Source: Ophioderma brevispina (Eukaryota > Echinodermata > Ophiuroidea > Amphilepidida > Ophiodermatidae). Taken from it: a DNA stretch of 64,000 nucleotides. The translations under genes were made by a program, and so were the position numbers. The stretch is taken from assembly GCA_023653785.1 (NCBI GenBank), contig JAMKCH010084916.1, positions 1 through 64,000 on the forward strand, in the 5' to 3' direction. Below, piece after piece: positions 23,771-35,000 of the stretch. The notes below the pieces were generated by a model. That model ran no database searches. It was not told where the DNA came from and was given only the letters and a program-made list of their open reading frames with translations. Positions within the stretch are counted from its first letter, which is position 1; every line of letters begins with the position of its first letter.

Positions 23771-24620
23771 GATAGGAAAGCAGACTGACCATGGAGTCAA
23801 TGTGTGATGGGTCTGAACTTGAAGGGAATTGACTCCAAACCCTGTGATAATTGGACAATTTTTACCCAACTGTGAACAAAGACCGGACCGGGAGATTCCA
23901 TACCGAGAGGCTTGTAGGACGGAATACTAGTATACCATGCCTTTCCAAGGAATGTGCTAAAGAATACCAAGAGTATACACCATGTTTGAAGCTGATCCTT
24001 TCTCAACCAAAACAACTGCCAAAGGTGAGGAAGTGTCGGAGAGGGTCTCCCAGGAGCAGATCAAAACCTAGCCTTGTTCAAGGCGCTCTACCAACTTCAT
24101 TCATTGGTTCACACGTCTGATATAATGGCATCATATATAAAGGAGTGGAGCATATACTCCTCCCTAAAACTAAAAAAAATGGCAAGAATTCAATCTATTA
24201 AACACCAAATTTGAGGTCTCCAATTTCACCTGGCCTATGTTCCATGCTTCCACTAGTGAGTTCAATAAGTTCAACTCAGGCAGAGCGCCTTGTACAGTCT
24301 GTCAGATTTTTTCTGCATTTGCAAAAAAATTTATAGGAGTTTTGTACAGGGACGATTAAAACCACAAAGCAATTTGATCAAGGCTGATCAAAACCTGGCA
24401 TACCTTAATCGAATCCACCGATATAACCCATAACAGTTAGAGAGTATGGTCCACCATCCGAAAGCTTCAAGGGATCCAACGGAAAATCCACATCAGGCAA
24501 ATATTAAACACAACCAACTGCTTTTAAATGGTAAGAGCAACAAGAAGATCAATCTAGACCGTAAGAGGTAGAGTGGCGACCCTGGTTAAACTCGCCCCCT
24601 TTAACATGGACGAACTGGAA

Positions 24621-24798
24621 ACCAGTGTAAAAGGAGATGGTCCGGCAGGATTTGAACCACAGTCCGGGCTCCATAGACGACAACGGAATAAAGCGTGAAC
24701 CTAATGTTGCGTGAAGAGTCAACTGAATCGATTGCGCTATTGTTCACCATTGTTGGCGGACTCTGCGACCGACGGACCATATCTCCTGCCACACCGGT
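24621..24798 (-). mobile_element. Single copy of the array MITE, inside the LINE
   Basis: The inverse of one array unit at 19.8-20.3 kb. The ends ACCAGTGTAAAAGGAGATGG (left) and, by complement, ACCGGTGTGGCAGGAGATATGG (right) are the inverted terminal repeats. It lies between LINE codons reading DELETSV and GKAVGLDN, so it arrived after the LINE. A B-box-like GGTTCAAATCC occurs near one end on the minus strand, but there is no matching A box at tRNA spacing. Confidence 0.83.
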
Positions 24799-24829
24799 AT
24801 TGCTTAACTTCAACCAGGAAAAGCAGTTG

Positions 24830-25365
24830 GTCTTGACAACATCTCAACCGAGCAGCTGAAAAACTTCGGCCCAGTAGCAAAGGAGTGGTTTCTTGAGCTC
24901 TACATTTACTACCTTATTTCCCACAGGTTCCAAAAGATCTAGAGGAAAGCATATGTTCCTACAGCCTGTGAAAGATCCATCTAATCCCAAGAGTTATCAA
25001 TATCACTCCTCAGCCATACCTGCAAGCTATTTGAACGTCTCCTGTTCAATCGCATTGCACCTGTGATAGACGAATACCTCATACCAGAACAAGCAGGTTT
25101 TTGGTCAGGCAAATTAACAACAAGCCAATTACTCAACCTAACTCAACGCATCGAGGATGGTTTCGAGAAGGGTTCGGTAACCGGAGTCGTGTTCTTCGAC
25201 CTATCAGCAGCTTATGACATAGTTGATCACAGATACTTATTCCATAAAATCTTGAAAATCACCAAGAACATCCGCTTGACTGAGCTCATTAAAAGGATTG
25301 TTTGCAAACAAAATGTTCTTTGTTCAGCTAGGAGCAAAAACCCGCCGATAGCGTAGGCTCAAGAA
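24830..25365 (+). pseudogene. LINE reverse transcriptase remnant
   Basis: Reads GKAVGLDNISTEQLKNFG, then after frameshifts SLLSHTCKLFERLLFNRI and DEYLIPEQAGF. The catalytic box A follows as VVFFDLSAAYDIVDH with the first Asp, then FVQLGAK and RRLKNGL. Box C (F/Y-A-D-D) is not found, so the domain is truncated after about residue 170. The family polymerises DNA from a nicked target site. Confidence 0.85.
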
Positions 25366-25839
25366 TGGATTACTGTGTTTGGAATCAATAAGATCCAGAT
25401 ATCTGACTCAATGACGTCTGCTATTAGATGTTTCTTCAGGACCCTAGATATTTAAAATCTACTTGCTTGATAGTTGTGCCATTCATTGAGCGGATAAGAG
25501 ATGACATACCTCTTCATTGAGAATCATGCATCGGTCTTGGCATTCAGCATTAGTCCCCACTTTAGCTTCCGATTCTTCGAATAAAATGAGAACGGGGAGA
25601 TTATATTATTTCGGCAGTCAATGCAACAATCAGTCTATCAATTCTGGTGCCACATACAGCATATTGATCTTTTGACTTCACCGTATGACCTTTTGTTAGA
25701 TGATAATAATACAAATTGAAAGGTATTTGTATATGCTCTATGAACAAAAGCATCGCCGTTACAGCTGCTTCAATCCCCACTATAATTTTGCCTTATATTT
25801 TCTAACATAAAACTTGCTCTGCAAACACGACAAACCCCT
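25366..25839. other. Non-coding, possible LINE tail
   Basis: It follows the RT directly and may include eroded LINE sequence, but I recognise no motif here. Confidence 0.35.
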
Positions 25840-26059
25840 CACTTCCGAGAGGGAAATACACTGCGCTCTCGATAGCTACCATCCGCGACCTAACTTTTGC
25901 ACAGAATCCTACTGGTAGTCTCAGGCGTTGGAAAAAGGCGAGGGGTAGGTACCAGCACTAGTCTAGTGTATCTGTCTCGCACCGAGAAACTTGCCTACAG
26001 ATCTAGATTGCTCTCACTATACTACCGGCACATAGTGCTGCAGTAGCAACATCCTCTCT

Positions 26060-26840
26060 CTGCACCAAAATGGCTCACAGATGAACTCTCTGGAAAGTGG
26101 TTGCGGAACTTCATCCCACAGTATCCAGGATATCCTGGATCGAAGGGCCTTTGTAAAATACCCAGGAGGAGGTGTAAGTGTGCACATCACCATGTGATCT
26201 AACCCGAGAGCCGACCAACTGATTGTGATGTTTTCAGTGTGCACTACGGATGGTCAAGGCTAACTGTGTCAATCGCTGCTGGACTGTACAGAGGGGTCAT
26301 GGAGATGAAACGCTGTTTGTCTTCCGAAGCCCTTCAGTATGACTGAGGTACCATTTAGCATCCTGACTGGGCACCAAGGTTTCTCTGACTGTCCCACGGC
26401 TAAGGCCGGGACCGTGAGAAACAATGAGCGTGGTGTGAAAGACAAGGTCTGGTTCTTATCGAGAAAAGCCACCTGTGGGCGGATGGACATGCTGTCCTTC
26501 GACCACAGCAAGTGAGCCTCGTCAATGGACAAGTCACAATTTCGGAACCCCGTCGCCCAGAGGCGACTGCCACAAGAAACGCTGTCTTACTAAATCGATC
26601 CATGAGATTGGCCCTCTCTAGTGGTTCGAATTCCTCAGACGCTAAGAACTGGAGGTCTAGTCGCAGGTCCCAGTCCAGGACGATTGAACGAAACAGGGGA
26701 CATACCGAAGACGTGCCCTTCAGCAGATTCACTAGGATCGGGTTATTAGAGACATCTGTGCCGTCTCTGAAGCCCCATTGGAGTGCCCCAACTGATTGGA
26801 CATCCAAACCCTTGTGGAAGATTTTTGTTAAGAAATCCAT
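26060..26840 (-). pseudogene. DIRS tyrosine recombinase remnant
   Basis: The order of motifs fits DIRS recombinases: WDLRLDLQFLASEEFEPLE (about 26620-26680), KTAFLVAVASGRRGSEI with the first catalytic Arg (about 26530-26580), CPVRMLNG and an LRKTN-like block (about 26310-26380), SHGDVHTYTSSWVFYKG (about 26135-26195), then SSATTFQRVHL (about 26070-26100). A stop replaces the Trp usually found before SSATTF, and His stands where the catalytic Tyr of an FYL-type box is expected. Several frame changes are needed between motifs, so it is inactive. Confidence 0.8.
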
Positions 26841-27379
26841 GATCTGCCCTACAGACGCAGACAGCGGATCGATCTTTCAATTGGCGCATCATCCATAGAA
26901 CCAGCAGAGCCTAGAATCGTAAGACTCATAGACTTCCACCTTGTCTGAGCAGCGAGCACAGCAGCCTGTTCAGAAAGTCCCGCCTGAGTGTACGATTGGT
27001 GGAAAAGCGCCAGCCAGTCAGGTAGAGAAAGTGCAAAGTACTCTTTAGGCTGGAGGACCGCTTACCAGATCCTCATGCTGAGGGAACAAGACGGTGTCCC
27101 CAACTAGCAGCTTTAGAAGCCGTAGGAACCAGGTGGACTAAGAAAACTCTCGGTATCATCGCAATGGGGGTAAACTTGTAGGCAATGATCGCCGACCAAT
27201 CCACCACCACTGCATCCCAACCCACGGCTCTGGGAATCTACTCCACAAGTAGTATGCTAGCACTGTGGCTGACCTGATTGCTTAGCTTCCTCGCTACTCT
27301 GAGGGAGGAATGAGGAGGGCAGGTATACGGTTTCACCGTGTGGGCCCTGCCAAAAATAGAGAAGGGGAACGGCATTATG

Positions 27380-27780
27380 CTCGCTTGAGGGAGCTGATCT
27401 AGAGAACACCCTGGTCGGGGTTCCGACCTGGGCCTTAGTCTTGGCCTGGGTGTCTGCCCCGACCAGGGCTCATCCTGAGGCTGGTCTTTTTTGCCTGCCC
27501 TCGAGGGAGCTGGTCCAGGAACCACCCTGGTTGGTGTACCAACCTGGTCCTTGGTCTTGACCTGGGTGCCTGACCCAACCAGGGGCTTGACCTGCGGCTG
27601 GCCTTTAAAACCTGCCCTCAAGGGAGCTGGTCTAGGGACCCCCTTAGTTGGGGTTCCGACCTGGGCCCAGGTTGAGCAGGGATCCCCCTGGTCAGTGTAC
27701 TGATTTGGGGCTTGCCTTTATGGCCTGCCCTTGAGGGAGCTGTTCCAGGGACCCTCTGTTCGGTGTACCGACCAGGATTG
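27380..27780. repeat. Minisatellite, four units of about 115 bp
   Basis: CTGCCCTCGAGGGAGCTGGT-like starts occur at about 27385, 27495, 27612 and 27725. Each is followed by CCAGGAACCACC..GGT and GTGTACCAACCTGG. It sits within the DIRS fragment. Confidence 0.88.
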
Positions 27781-28030
27781 CCGTCAGGTTTGGGTCAGCC
27801 GCTCATTGGACAGCATAACGTCGCGTCCTTGCCCTTCAAACTGGCCTGCCTTGGCTGGCGTGTCAAACCTGGGGGATCCTTACCTTAGACTACACACCCG
27901 GGAGGTCTCTTTAGAGACAAGTCAGGGAAGAATAGTAGGGACCTTAATGACTGCAGACAACAGTGTGGTCAAGGGGGTCCTTGGGCCTACTCCCTCTGCT
28001 GCTACTCTCCTGTGGCAGGAGCGCTGAGGA

Positions 28031-29559
28031 ATGCGAATTTCCGTTGTAAAATGCACACGAAAACTCTGAATTTCCAATTGTTAAGTTACAAACACACAGT
28101 TTCTTGCTTGACAAGATTAAATTTGACATGGAAATAATTCAAAATGGCCAGACCACAAGCACTCAATACTGTATCTTAAATTTACCTTAGATATGATCGT
28201 AATGTAACTGATGCATGTTTAAAATATTGAGCTGCTACAAGAAAATGTACAAGAGGGCTATCATTGTTTCGCAAAATGGTAACTAAAAAGAATCCACAAT
28301 TACATATCACTTGTATTATGGTGGCTTAACTTTGTGGCTTTTAAAATGGGGTGGTATACACTTATTAAAACAACTTACTGAACTAAATCCTAATGGCCCC
28401 AGAGGAAAGGATTACCAAGCCTGCGATCACTCTCGAAGAGGTAGCGGTATTATTCATTACATCTAGGGGGCCGATTTCCCCTTAAAACAAAGCAAGGGTC
28501 CGCGGTCTGTGATTTTGAAAAGTGCAATTAAATACAGTTTGAGTGACTCATGGGATTTATAGCTACAGATTCTATTAAAACAGTTGGACAAAATTAAAAA
28601 TGGATACCTCTTTCATGTAAAAGTACATTTCAGTTTCTATTTAGTCAATTGTATTTAGACCGCCCATTTATATTTCGGGGTTGACAAACAGAAGGGACGT
28701 AACTACTTTTTGGTGATTTGAGTTTTTGGTGACCAAAAAAAATATGTAACACTACGATTCTGAAAAACCCATTAAAGCATTAACTCAAGGTCTACTTCTT
28801 ATTGCCTATTAAAAGAAATAACCCTTCAACCACATCTCAATGGTGCCACTTTGTTTACTACAGAAAGCCGTAACTTGAGTTACGATACACCCTCCCCTTC
28901 CCTCACCCTCGTTCACCTTCTGATGGGTAAATGGAGGGCCAAAACAATGAGTTGAGGCTTCTTAGCTTGCACAATTGCATACTTACACAGCTTTTTAGAT
29001 CCCTATCCCACTTATATTGGTGCTTTCTTTTAACAACATCCAAAGGGATGACAGCTTAAACATTTTGATTGAAATAATTGTGTTCATCATAGGCATGATT
29101 GAAGATGCAACTCACCAGATTTACCATTTAGTTACCGTCAGAAAGACGAAATCAGCACTTAAAGAAATATTAAAGAATTCTTTAATTTGCGATTCATAAT
29201 TAAAAAAATTGTTCTTTGTTTACTAAAGTTTATTATAACCGTTGCTTACAGTTACCATATATGAGCTTTATGAGATGTTGACATTGGAGTACTGAAAGAT
29301 TGCTTAGTGGAAAACTATAAGCATACATTTCTCCAAAGTAGTATTTTTGAGTTAAAGGCTTTCTGATTGTCAAACCTAGATTTCTTATTGGCTGCCAGTT
29401 GGGGCCAACAATGACTTAGCCCATATGGTTTATGGTAGTAGCTTACAATAATTCATCATGCCGTATTAGATTACGATTCAGATTCCAAAGAGTAAGAGTA
29501 ACTGTTATTGTTTGGCTTACTTGTATTTAGCGGATGTGACCGCCATTTTTAATTTTTGG
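28031..29559. other. Non-coding, no gene recognised
   Basis: AT-rich interval between the DIRS fragment and the 3' end of ATP5PB. The ORF at 29017-29199 has no recognisable homology. Confidence 0.4.
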
Positions 29560-30425
29560 GGTTATGGGCTCAACAAATGGACATTTGCTTTGAAGATGCA
29601 AAGACCTATACCTTTGTACATTAAAAAAGACCAATTTCGATGTTTTATGAGTTTATCAATTTTAGCCCATTTATTGTAAAATTGCATTTTGGCCACCATT
29701 TGTTTTAAAGTGAAAAATAAGGGTGCCCAAAAAGCATATTTAAATTAAATAGTTTATGCAAACATAAAAAACCATTACTGAAAAGTGAGAAGCTGTTTGT
29801 AGATAGACCTGGATGTTACAACACTTGTAATTATGTGGCAGGATTCAAAGCTTAGAAATAATTGTTGGAAAAACTTCTCCACTTCCCCAACCAATGTGGA
29901 ATGAGGTATCATTGATGGTGGTTGGGAAAGGGGGTAAAAGTGAAGTGGAAGGTGGGGCTTTCAGTTGAGTGATACGAGGGGCCTGTAGGTTATAACTCTG
30001 GCCCGGGGAAGCAATGCAGCAGTGGTGACAATTGTTCCAAACTATTTTACCAGATTGTAGTTTGGACCAGGATAATTCTTTCAGATCATAACTTAAAACC
30101 AGTTTCATGGCACACATTCGCTAGTGTTTTAAGGTGAAGTGGTTCAATCATTTCAAATTGTACTTGTCAAAGCAAGCCTATGTTTGTAAATTGAAATAGA
30201 CAACTTAGAGTTTATGTGCATTTACAATGGAAAGTACATTTTTAGCTTTTTTTTTAGTCAGATTGGATGTTTGGCCACCATTTGTTGCAAGTAAAAAATC
30301 AAGGGGGGTCCAAAAAAACTTATTTTTGGAAAGAATACAGAACATATGTTTTGAAACATAAAAACACTAGTAATCGTGCAAAGAAATAGTTTAGTTGTGA
30401 CCTGGGATTAATCCATCTATTGAAT
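29560..30425 (+). repeat. Two direct repeats of about 260 bp, about 590 bp apart
   Basis: 'ttggccaccatttgtt' with 'aagtgaaaaataaggggt.ccaaaaa' occurs at about 29691 and 30272. The similarity extends downstream ('aaacataaaaacca...taat/actagtaat') and upstream ('cctat..ctttgta.attgaaa'). The spacer is unrelated. Unknown family. Confidence 0.7.
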
Positions 30426-31430
30426 TTAGGAATTCACATGAAATGACAGTATGGCTATGCAGTCAGTGTGTTGTTATACCAGTTTGAATTCCCCTTCAAA
30501 CAAATGGACCTACGTCACACTACAATCCACATTGATTACACTAAGTAGAACAAACTTGTGCCTTCAGAAAAAATTGGAAAAGCCTTAAAAATAAAGTAGA
30601 AATGGCAATACAGAAAAATGTGAACTGCAAAATATGAGAGGCATTCACAAAATCGGAGCGCATTTTAAGTTGAGGGTACTCCGAACAAGCTGGTTCTCAA
30701 AACAGGAATCTTGCCCCATGTCATCAGAAAAGCTAGAAATGCACCTTAACCAATTAATTACTTGGCAGATGCATAAATGGACAGTGCATCTATAATGCAC
30801 CTCACACGTCTTCGGCTCTTGACAGCAGCATCTTATGAACTTCTTTTACATGGAATCATTAATGAATGATTATTACTATAGTTGCAAATAATAAACACCA
30901 ATCATGGAACATTTTTACCAGCTATGGCAAGTTCAACTTCTTTGATCCGGTATAAACAACTTCTGTATCTTCCTTTTTCACAGTCATCATCAATTAATTT
31001 CTATCATGTGGGATACAACAATCAATCTGAAGGTTTTAATGTATTTTTGCCACATTCTATACAATCTTAAAATAATGTATCATGCAACGGACAATTTCAT
31101 CTTTGACTTTATGTCGAATTTCAGGGAGAAATATAGTAAAGATGAAATAAAATGGCGCAGACACAACAAAAACCAAACAAAACCTGAAATTTTTCCGTGT
31201 TGTGTGCTGAGAATATGGTATTTTGGACCAAATTTTAAATATTGTGAACTTTGCGAGATAGTATAATAGGTGCTGTTTCAAGAGGAGTTTACCAATTTGC
31301 TCTTTGGTGGTTTCACCATTTGCAGGGAGAGTCTTGAAATGGGGAGCAATAGAGGAAAGCATTTAGGGGAATAACTTCATCAAGCGTTTGATTTTCTCTA
31401 AACAACAACCAATGACTTTGCAGAGGTGAG
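30426..31430. other. Non-coding, no gene recognised
   Basis: ORFs of 60-100 codons on both strands without recognisable homology. Downstream flank of ATP5PB. Confidence 0.4.
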
Positions 31431-31447
31431 CATTGTTAAACAAACAC

Positions 31448-31453
31448 TTTATT
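31448..31453 (-). terminator. ATP5PB: Candidate poly(A) signal of ATP5PB
   Basis: On the minus strand AATAAA is followed by a GT-rich stretch (GTGTTTGTTT), about 580 nt past the stop codon. This is the best cleavage and polyadenylation context I see downstream of the last exon, and it implies a 3' UTR of roughly 600 nt. Confidence 0.5.
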
Positions 31454-32030
31454 CAAGTCAGTTTGAGGTTATACATGCAAATGGCACATTGCAAAGGGTA
31501 AATGGGGTCAATCAAAGCTACTGAGCAAGAGGCTTCTACACACTCCATTGCAATTTCTTAAGCCTTCAACTATTTGGGTAACAAGCAGCATCCTTAGCAC
31601 AATCGATGCGCCATAGCACAGTCAGATTAAACATCTTTTTAATGGTGAAAGCACACAAACACCAATTGCCATCTCTCTACAAAACACTTCCAACAGCTGT
31701 GGTTCATGGGATGTGATCTTCTTGCTACCGTTGAAGTAGAGTAACATCCACTACAGGCCATCGTATTCTCCTTTATAGCATACATTCAACGGTTTGAACT
31801 AATGACTATATATTCTGTACATTATAACACAATACTGAAACTACCTAGGTCAAATTTCTCAGCAAATGCTAATGTCCCGGCTAATGTACACAGGTTCATT
31901 AAACTCTGCCCCACTGGTTATGAGAGATCACAGCCTGCAGTGGCATAAAAACGGGTTTTTTATCAAGGTTCAATTCCTTCTGAACATGGTAATTAAAGTG
32001 AATATGTGGTCTTTACCAATGTCCTTTCAA

Positions 32031-32084
32031 TCATGCAGTGGCAGCCATGCTCTTCAGATCTGATATACACTTAGTCAGCAACTC
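32031..32084 (-). CDS. ATP5PB: ATP5PB last coding exon
   Basis: Encodes [17 protein letters not shown] and a TGA stop, matching the C-terminal KCIADLK region of animal subunit b. Phase 0 requires the acceptor GGAAAG|GAG. A better-placed acceptor CAG lies 5 nt upstream (exon from 32089) but would shift the frame. The family usually has two more residues (Glu-Lys) here, so a single missing base, real or an assembly error, is possible. Confidence 0.82.
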   Translation of the reverse strand, partial: ELLTKCISDLKSMAATA

Positions 32085-35000
32085 CTTTCCTGATGGAGAA
32101 AAAAGGAAAGGGAAAAAAGGAAATAGTCAAAAAAACACATTATGTTTTATAAAATCATATAATGAGGGCCCTGATTTCATTTCCAATGTTGACTGAAAAA
32201 CATATGCATTTTACTTCTTGAGAAGTGATAGTCCCAAATACAAAGAACCACCCCTAAAAAGAAATGGACAGTCCCTTCCAGTAACACAGGTCACACCCTG
32301 TCGGCCATGCTCCTCCTTTTAGCTCCTTTTGCACCACACGGGACGACACGAACTATTATGTTTTGTGGGGTAGGGACGAGTGGGAAGTCACAATTGGAAA
32401 GGAAATCAGCCTCAGTTATGATTTTAAAACATAATGTGTTTTTGACTAAAGCATTACACTGAGCTGATTTCCTTTCAACCAATGTTGACTGAAAAATATG
32501 CAAACCTTCGTTTGAATGAATATTTCAATCAACACACCACTAGCTCCTACGAGTCGGAGGTGGAACATAGAGTTTCAGAGCGCGGCCAACGGATGCAACA
32601 GGAGGATGGGGACAGAGACCCAAAATAAAAGACATTAGATGGGGACAATCCAGGCTGCACATCATAAAGTTAAACCACATAGATGTCACCTGACATATGG
32701 AATACTCCGGGGTGAGTGTCATGGTCGGCAACTTAGGTATGTGGATTGTTTTGGTAGATTAGTGTTGTTTCTGCAGAAGAGCTCTCGCAACGTTTTCTTG
32801 TGGCGTTCTCGTTTCCTGTAAGTATAACGACGAACGACAAAACGGTTGCTTGGCAAATTTTGGCGATTTGAGATCCCGCGGTGGTAGGCCCACGAGGAAG
32901 TGATGTTACGAACAGAAATGAGCCGGGCCCGTGAGGGGACCCGCCACCGCACCGGAATCAGTGAGAACCGCGGAAGGAAGGAAATCCATTATGGCCGAGC
33001 GGTCGAATTTTGACGCGGGCGGCGGGAACATGGGGGGGGGCAGCGTGCTGAGTGAGAAACAACCCGTCGTTCGAGCCCCGGAGAGAAAGGGTTTGGCCCA
33101 TTATAGTACGACAGGGCTCCGAACAGGACACCAACAGGCGATCCTCCCCACGACGGAAAGTGGCGAGCCGGGGTAGGATGATGGTAGAGTGCCTAAAGGA
33201 AGATGTCTCTTTTTTGGCCAGAAAGTCTGGCGTGAGAAACAGCTGAACCCTGTCCCGGAGAACTTGATTGCCGAGATTGAGATGTTTTTACTCTAAGAGC
33301 TCGTCTCCCGGAGGCAAGTGGACCAGGAAGGCCGTCTTGAGAGTGACATGCTAGCAGGCTTTACTCTAGGTTCGAACGGAGGCCTAGTTAAGTAGTCTAA
33401 GACAGTATTTAGGTCCCAAGAGGACACCTCCTGGCCGGGGGTTGAGTGTTGTACATCCCCTCAAGAAGGAGGAGACGATTGTTCCATCATCGTTGCTGGT
33501 TAGACCGTACTGGCCACAACCCTCTGTGGATAGCAAAGGATGGCGGCCTTATAATTTCGAACGGTACTGGTTTCAAGGCCGACTATCGAGTGTTCGCGTG
33601 AGGAAGTCAGCAATCTTGGCTACAGTAGCTCGAGTCGGAGACTTCTTGCCGCTCACACCACAGAAGTAGGGTCTCCAAGGCGCTTACTGATAGAGGCGTC
33701 CAGGGATCTCTTCTTCCGGCGGATATGAGCGATGCAGCCCTCTGCGAAAAGCCGCTATCTCGGCATCGCTGCCTGATAATGGCAACGCAGTCAACGATAG
33801 ATGACTATCGATAGATGGCGTTCCCCCCCGTCCGGAATTGATATTAGATCCGCGACGGTTTGGTAGTTTGTCGTGGCGGAGCCACAAGACGATTACCATT
33901 GGACGAAACCAAAGGTGTTTCGGCCCAAAAGGAGCGTATGAGGAGACACCGGCATTCCTCCCGCCCCGATTATCGCACCACGCGGTGGGAGAATCGGCAT
34001 ACGGAGGAATGCGTAGGCCTGTACCCAAACCAGTCTATCGACAGAGCGTCGACTGCGAAAGCTCCCGGTCGTGACGTCCGGGAGCCCAGTACAGAGGGAG
34101 CTGTGCCCTCAGCGTGAGAAGCAAAAGGTCGATCGCGGAGTTTCGATCTCCACTGAAGAATCGCCACCGAGCTACTTTGCCGGTTAGTAGTCATTCCGAG
34201 GCCGTCGTACTGCCGCGAGACAAATCGTCGCGCGAGCGACGTGACGGCGCCCGGAAGGAATGGGACGCGGACAAAGTGATGGACCTGTCCCGACACACGT
34301 TATGATACGCCATGGCATAGAGACACAGGTCGGGGCACGAGTACGCCCTGCTTGCCCTTCTGATTATAGGCACCCACCACCACCACCTCACTGAATTGTC
34401 CGTCTTGTCCAGGACACTGGTGGTGGTCACCATCGTCTCGAAATGAGCGAGAGTCTTCCGACTGCCACATTGAGAAGATTGACATGGGCGCGTTGCCACG
34501 GTCTGGGGAACACGTCCCAGAGACACTCAGATTCTAGGGTAATCCCCCCAACCCGACTTGATTACTATTTCGAGGAGACGCGGGGAAAGAAAATCCCCGA
34601 GTCGTTGCAGATGACCACCTGTCAGGTGCTCCTGGATCCCGGCGTTGATGGGGATCAGAAGGGAGTTTGCGGCCCATCCGCCGCGACCTCGGCCTGTAAT
34701 GCGCCCGAGCGTAGCAGGGACAGCAAACTCATTTGTAGGCGACAGTACGGGACAAGAGCGACGGGACTGGCCAGCAGGCCGAGAAGGCGTAGCCAGTCTG
34801 GGAGCGGGGGCCTGATTGAGTTTGGCCATGGGGGTCGCGGTTCGAATGACGACCTCCACCTGCTCGGCCGACGGTTCTGCAATGCCGGAAGCAGTTGCAG
34901 CCGTGTACCCAGATACCCTCCAGGTTTTGGGAGGGGGTCAAGCTGACTCTCGAAATTGACGATAAAGCCCAGCCTCTGCACGACCTGGATTGTTCGACGG

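Larger units (their letters stand above)
22464..25365 (+). mobile_element. Decayed non-LTR retrotransposon (LINE), interrupted
   Basis: A plus-strand element with an AP-like endonuclease part (about 22.7-23.8 kb) and a reverse transcriptase part (about 24.8-25.36 kb), in the order expected for a LINE. Many stops and frameshifts. It is split by a mariner relic (22962-23535) and by a MITE (24621-24798). The 5' end and the region beyond the RT core are not recognisable. The exact clade (Jockey, CR1 or relatives) cannot be fixed from what remains. Confidence 0.82.
25840..28030 (-). mobile_element. DIRS-like retrotransposon fragment 1
   Basis: GC-richer than its flanks, with edges where composition shifts near 25840 and 28030. 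On the minus strand it carries the stretch that joins RNase H to recombinase (DWSAIIAYKFTPIAMIPRV at about 27165-27222) and then a tyrosine recombinase. No reverse transcriptase was found. DIRS elements integrate with a tyrosine recombinase instead of a DDE integrase. Many frameshifts; a tandem repeat occupies 27380-27780. Confidence 0.78.

Noticed and set aside
24640..24665. B-box-like GGTTCAAATCC, considered as part of a tRNA gene
   Set aside because: No A box at tRNA spacing and no cloverleaf; it belongs to a TIR element with inverted ends.
26512..26898. Plus-strand ORF of 128 codons
   Set aside because: Antisense to the DIRS tyrosine recombinase motifs, which are the recognisable reading.
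34443..34946. Plus-strand ORF of 167 codons
   Set aside because: Antisense to the DIRS-2 reverse transcriptase and RNase H motifs; a shadow of GC-rich sequence.
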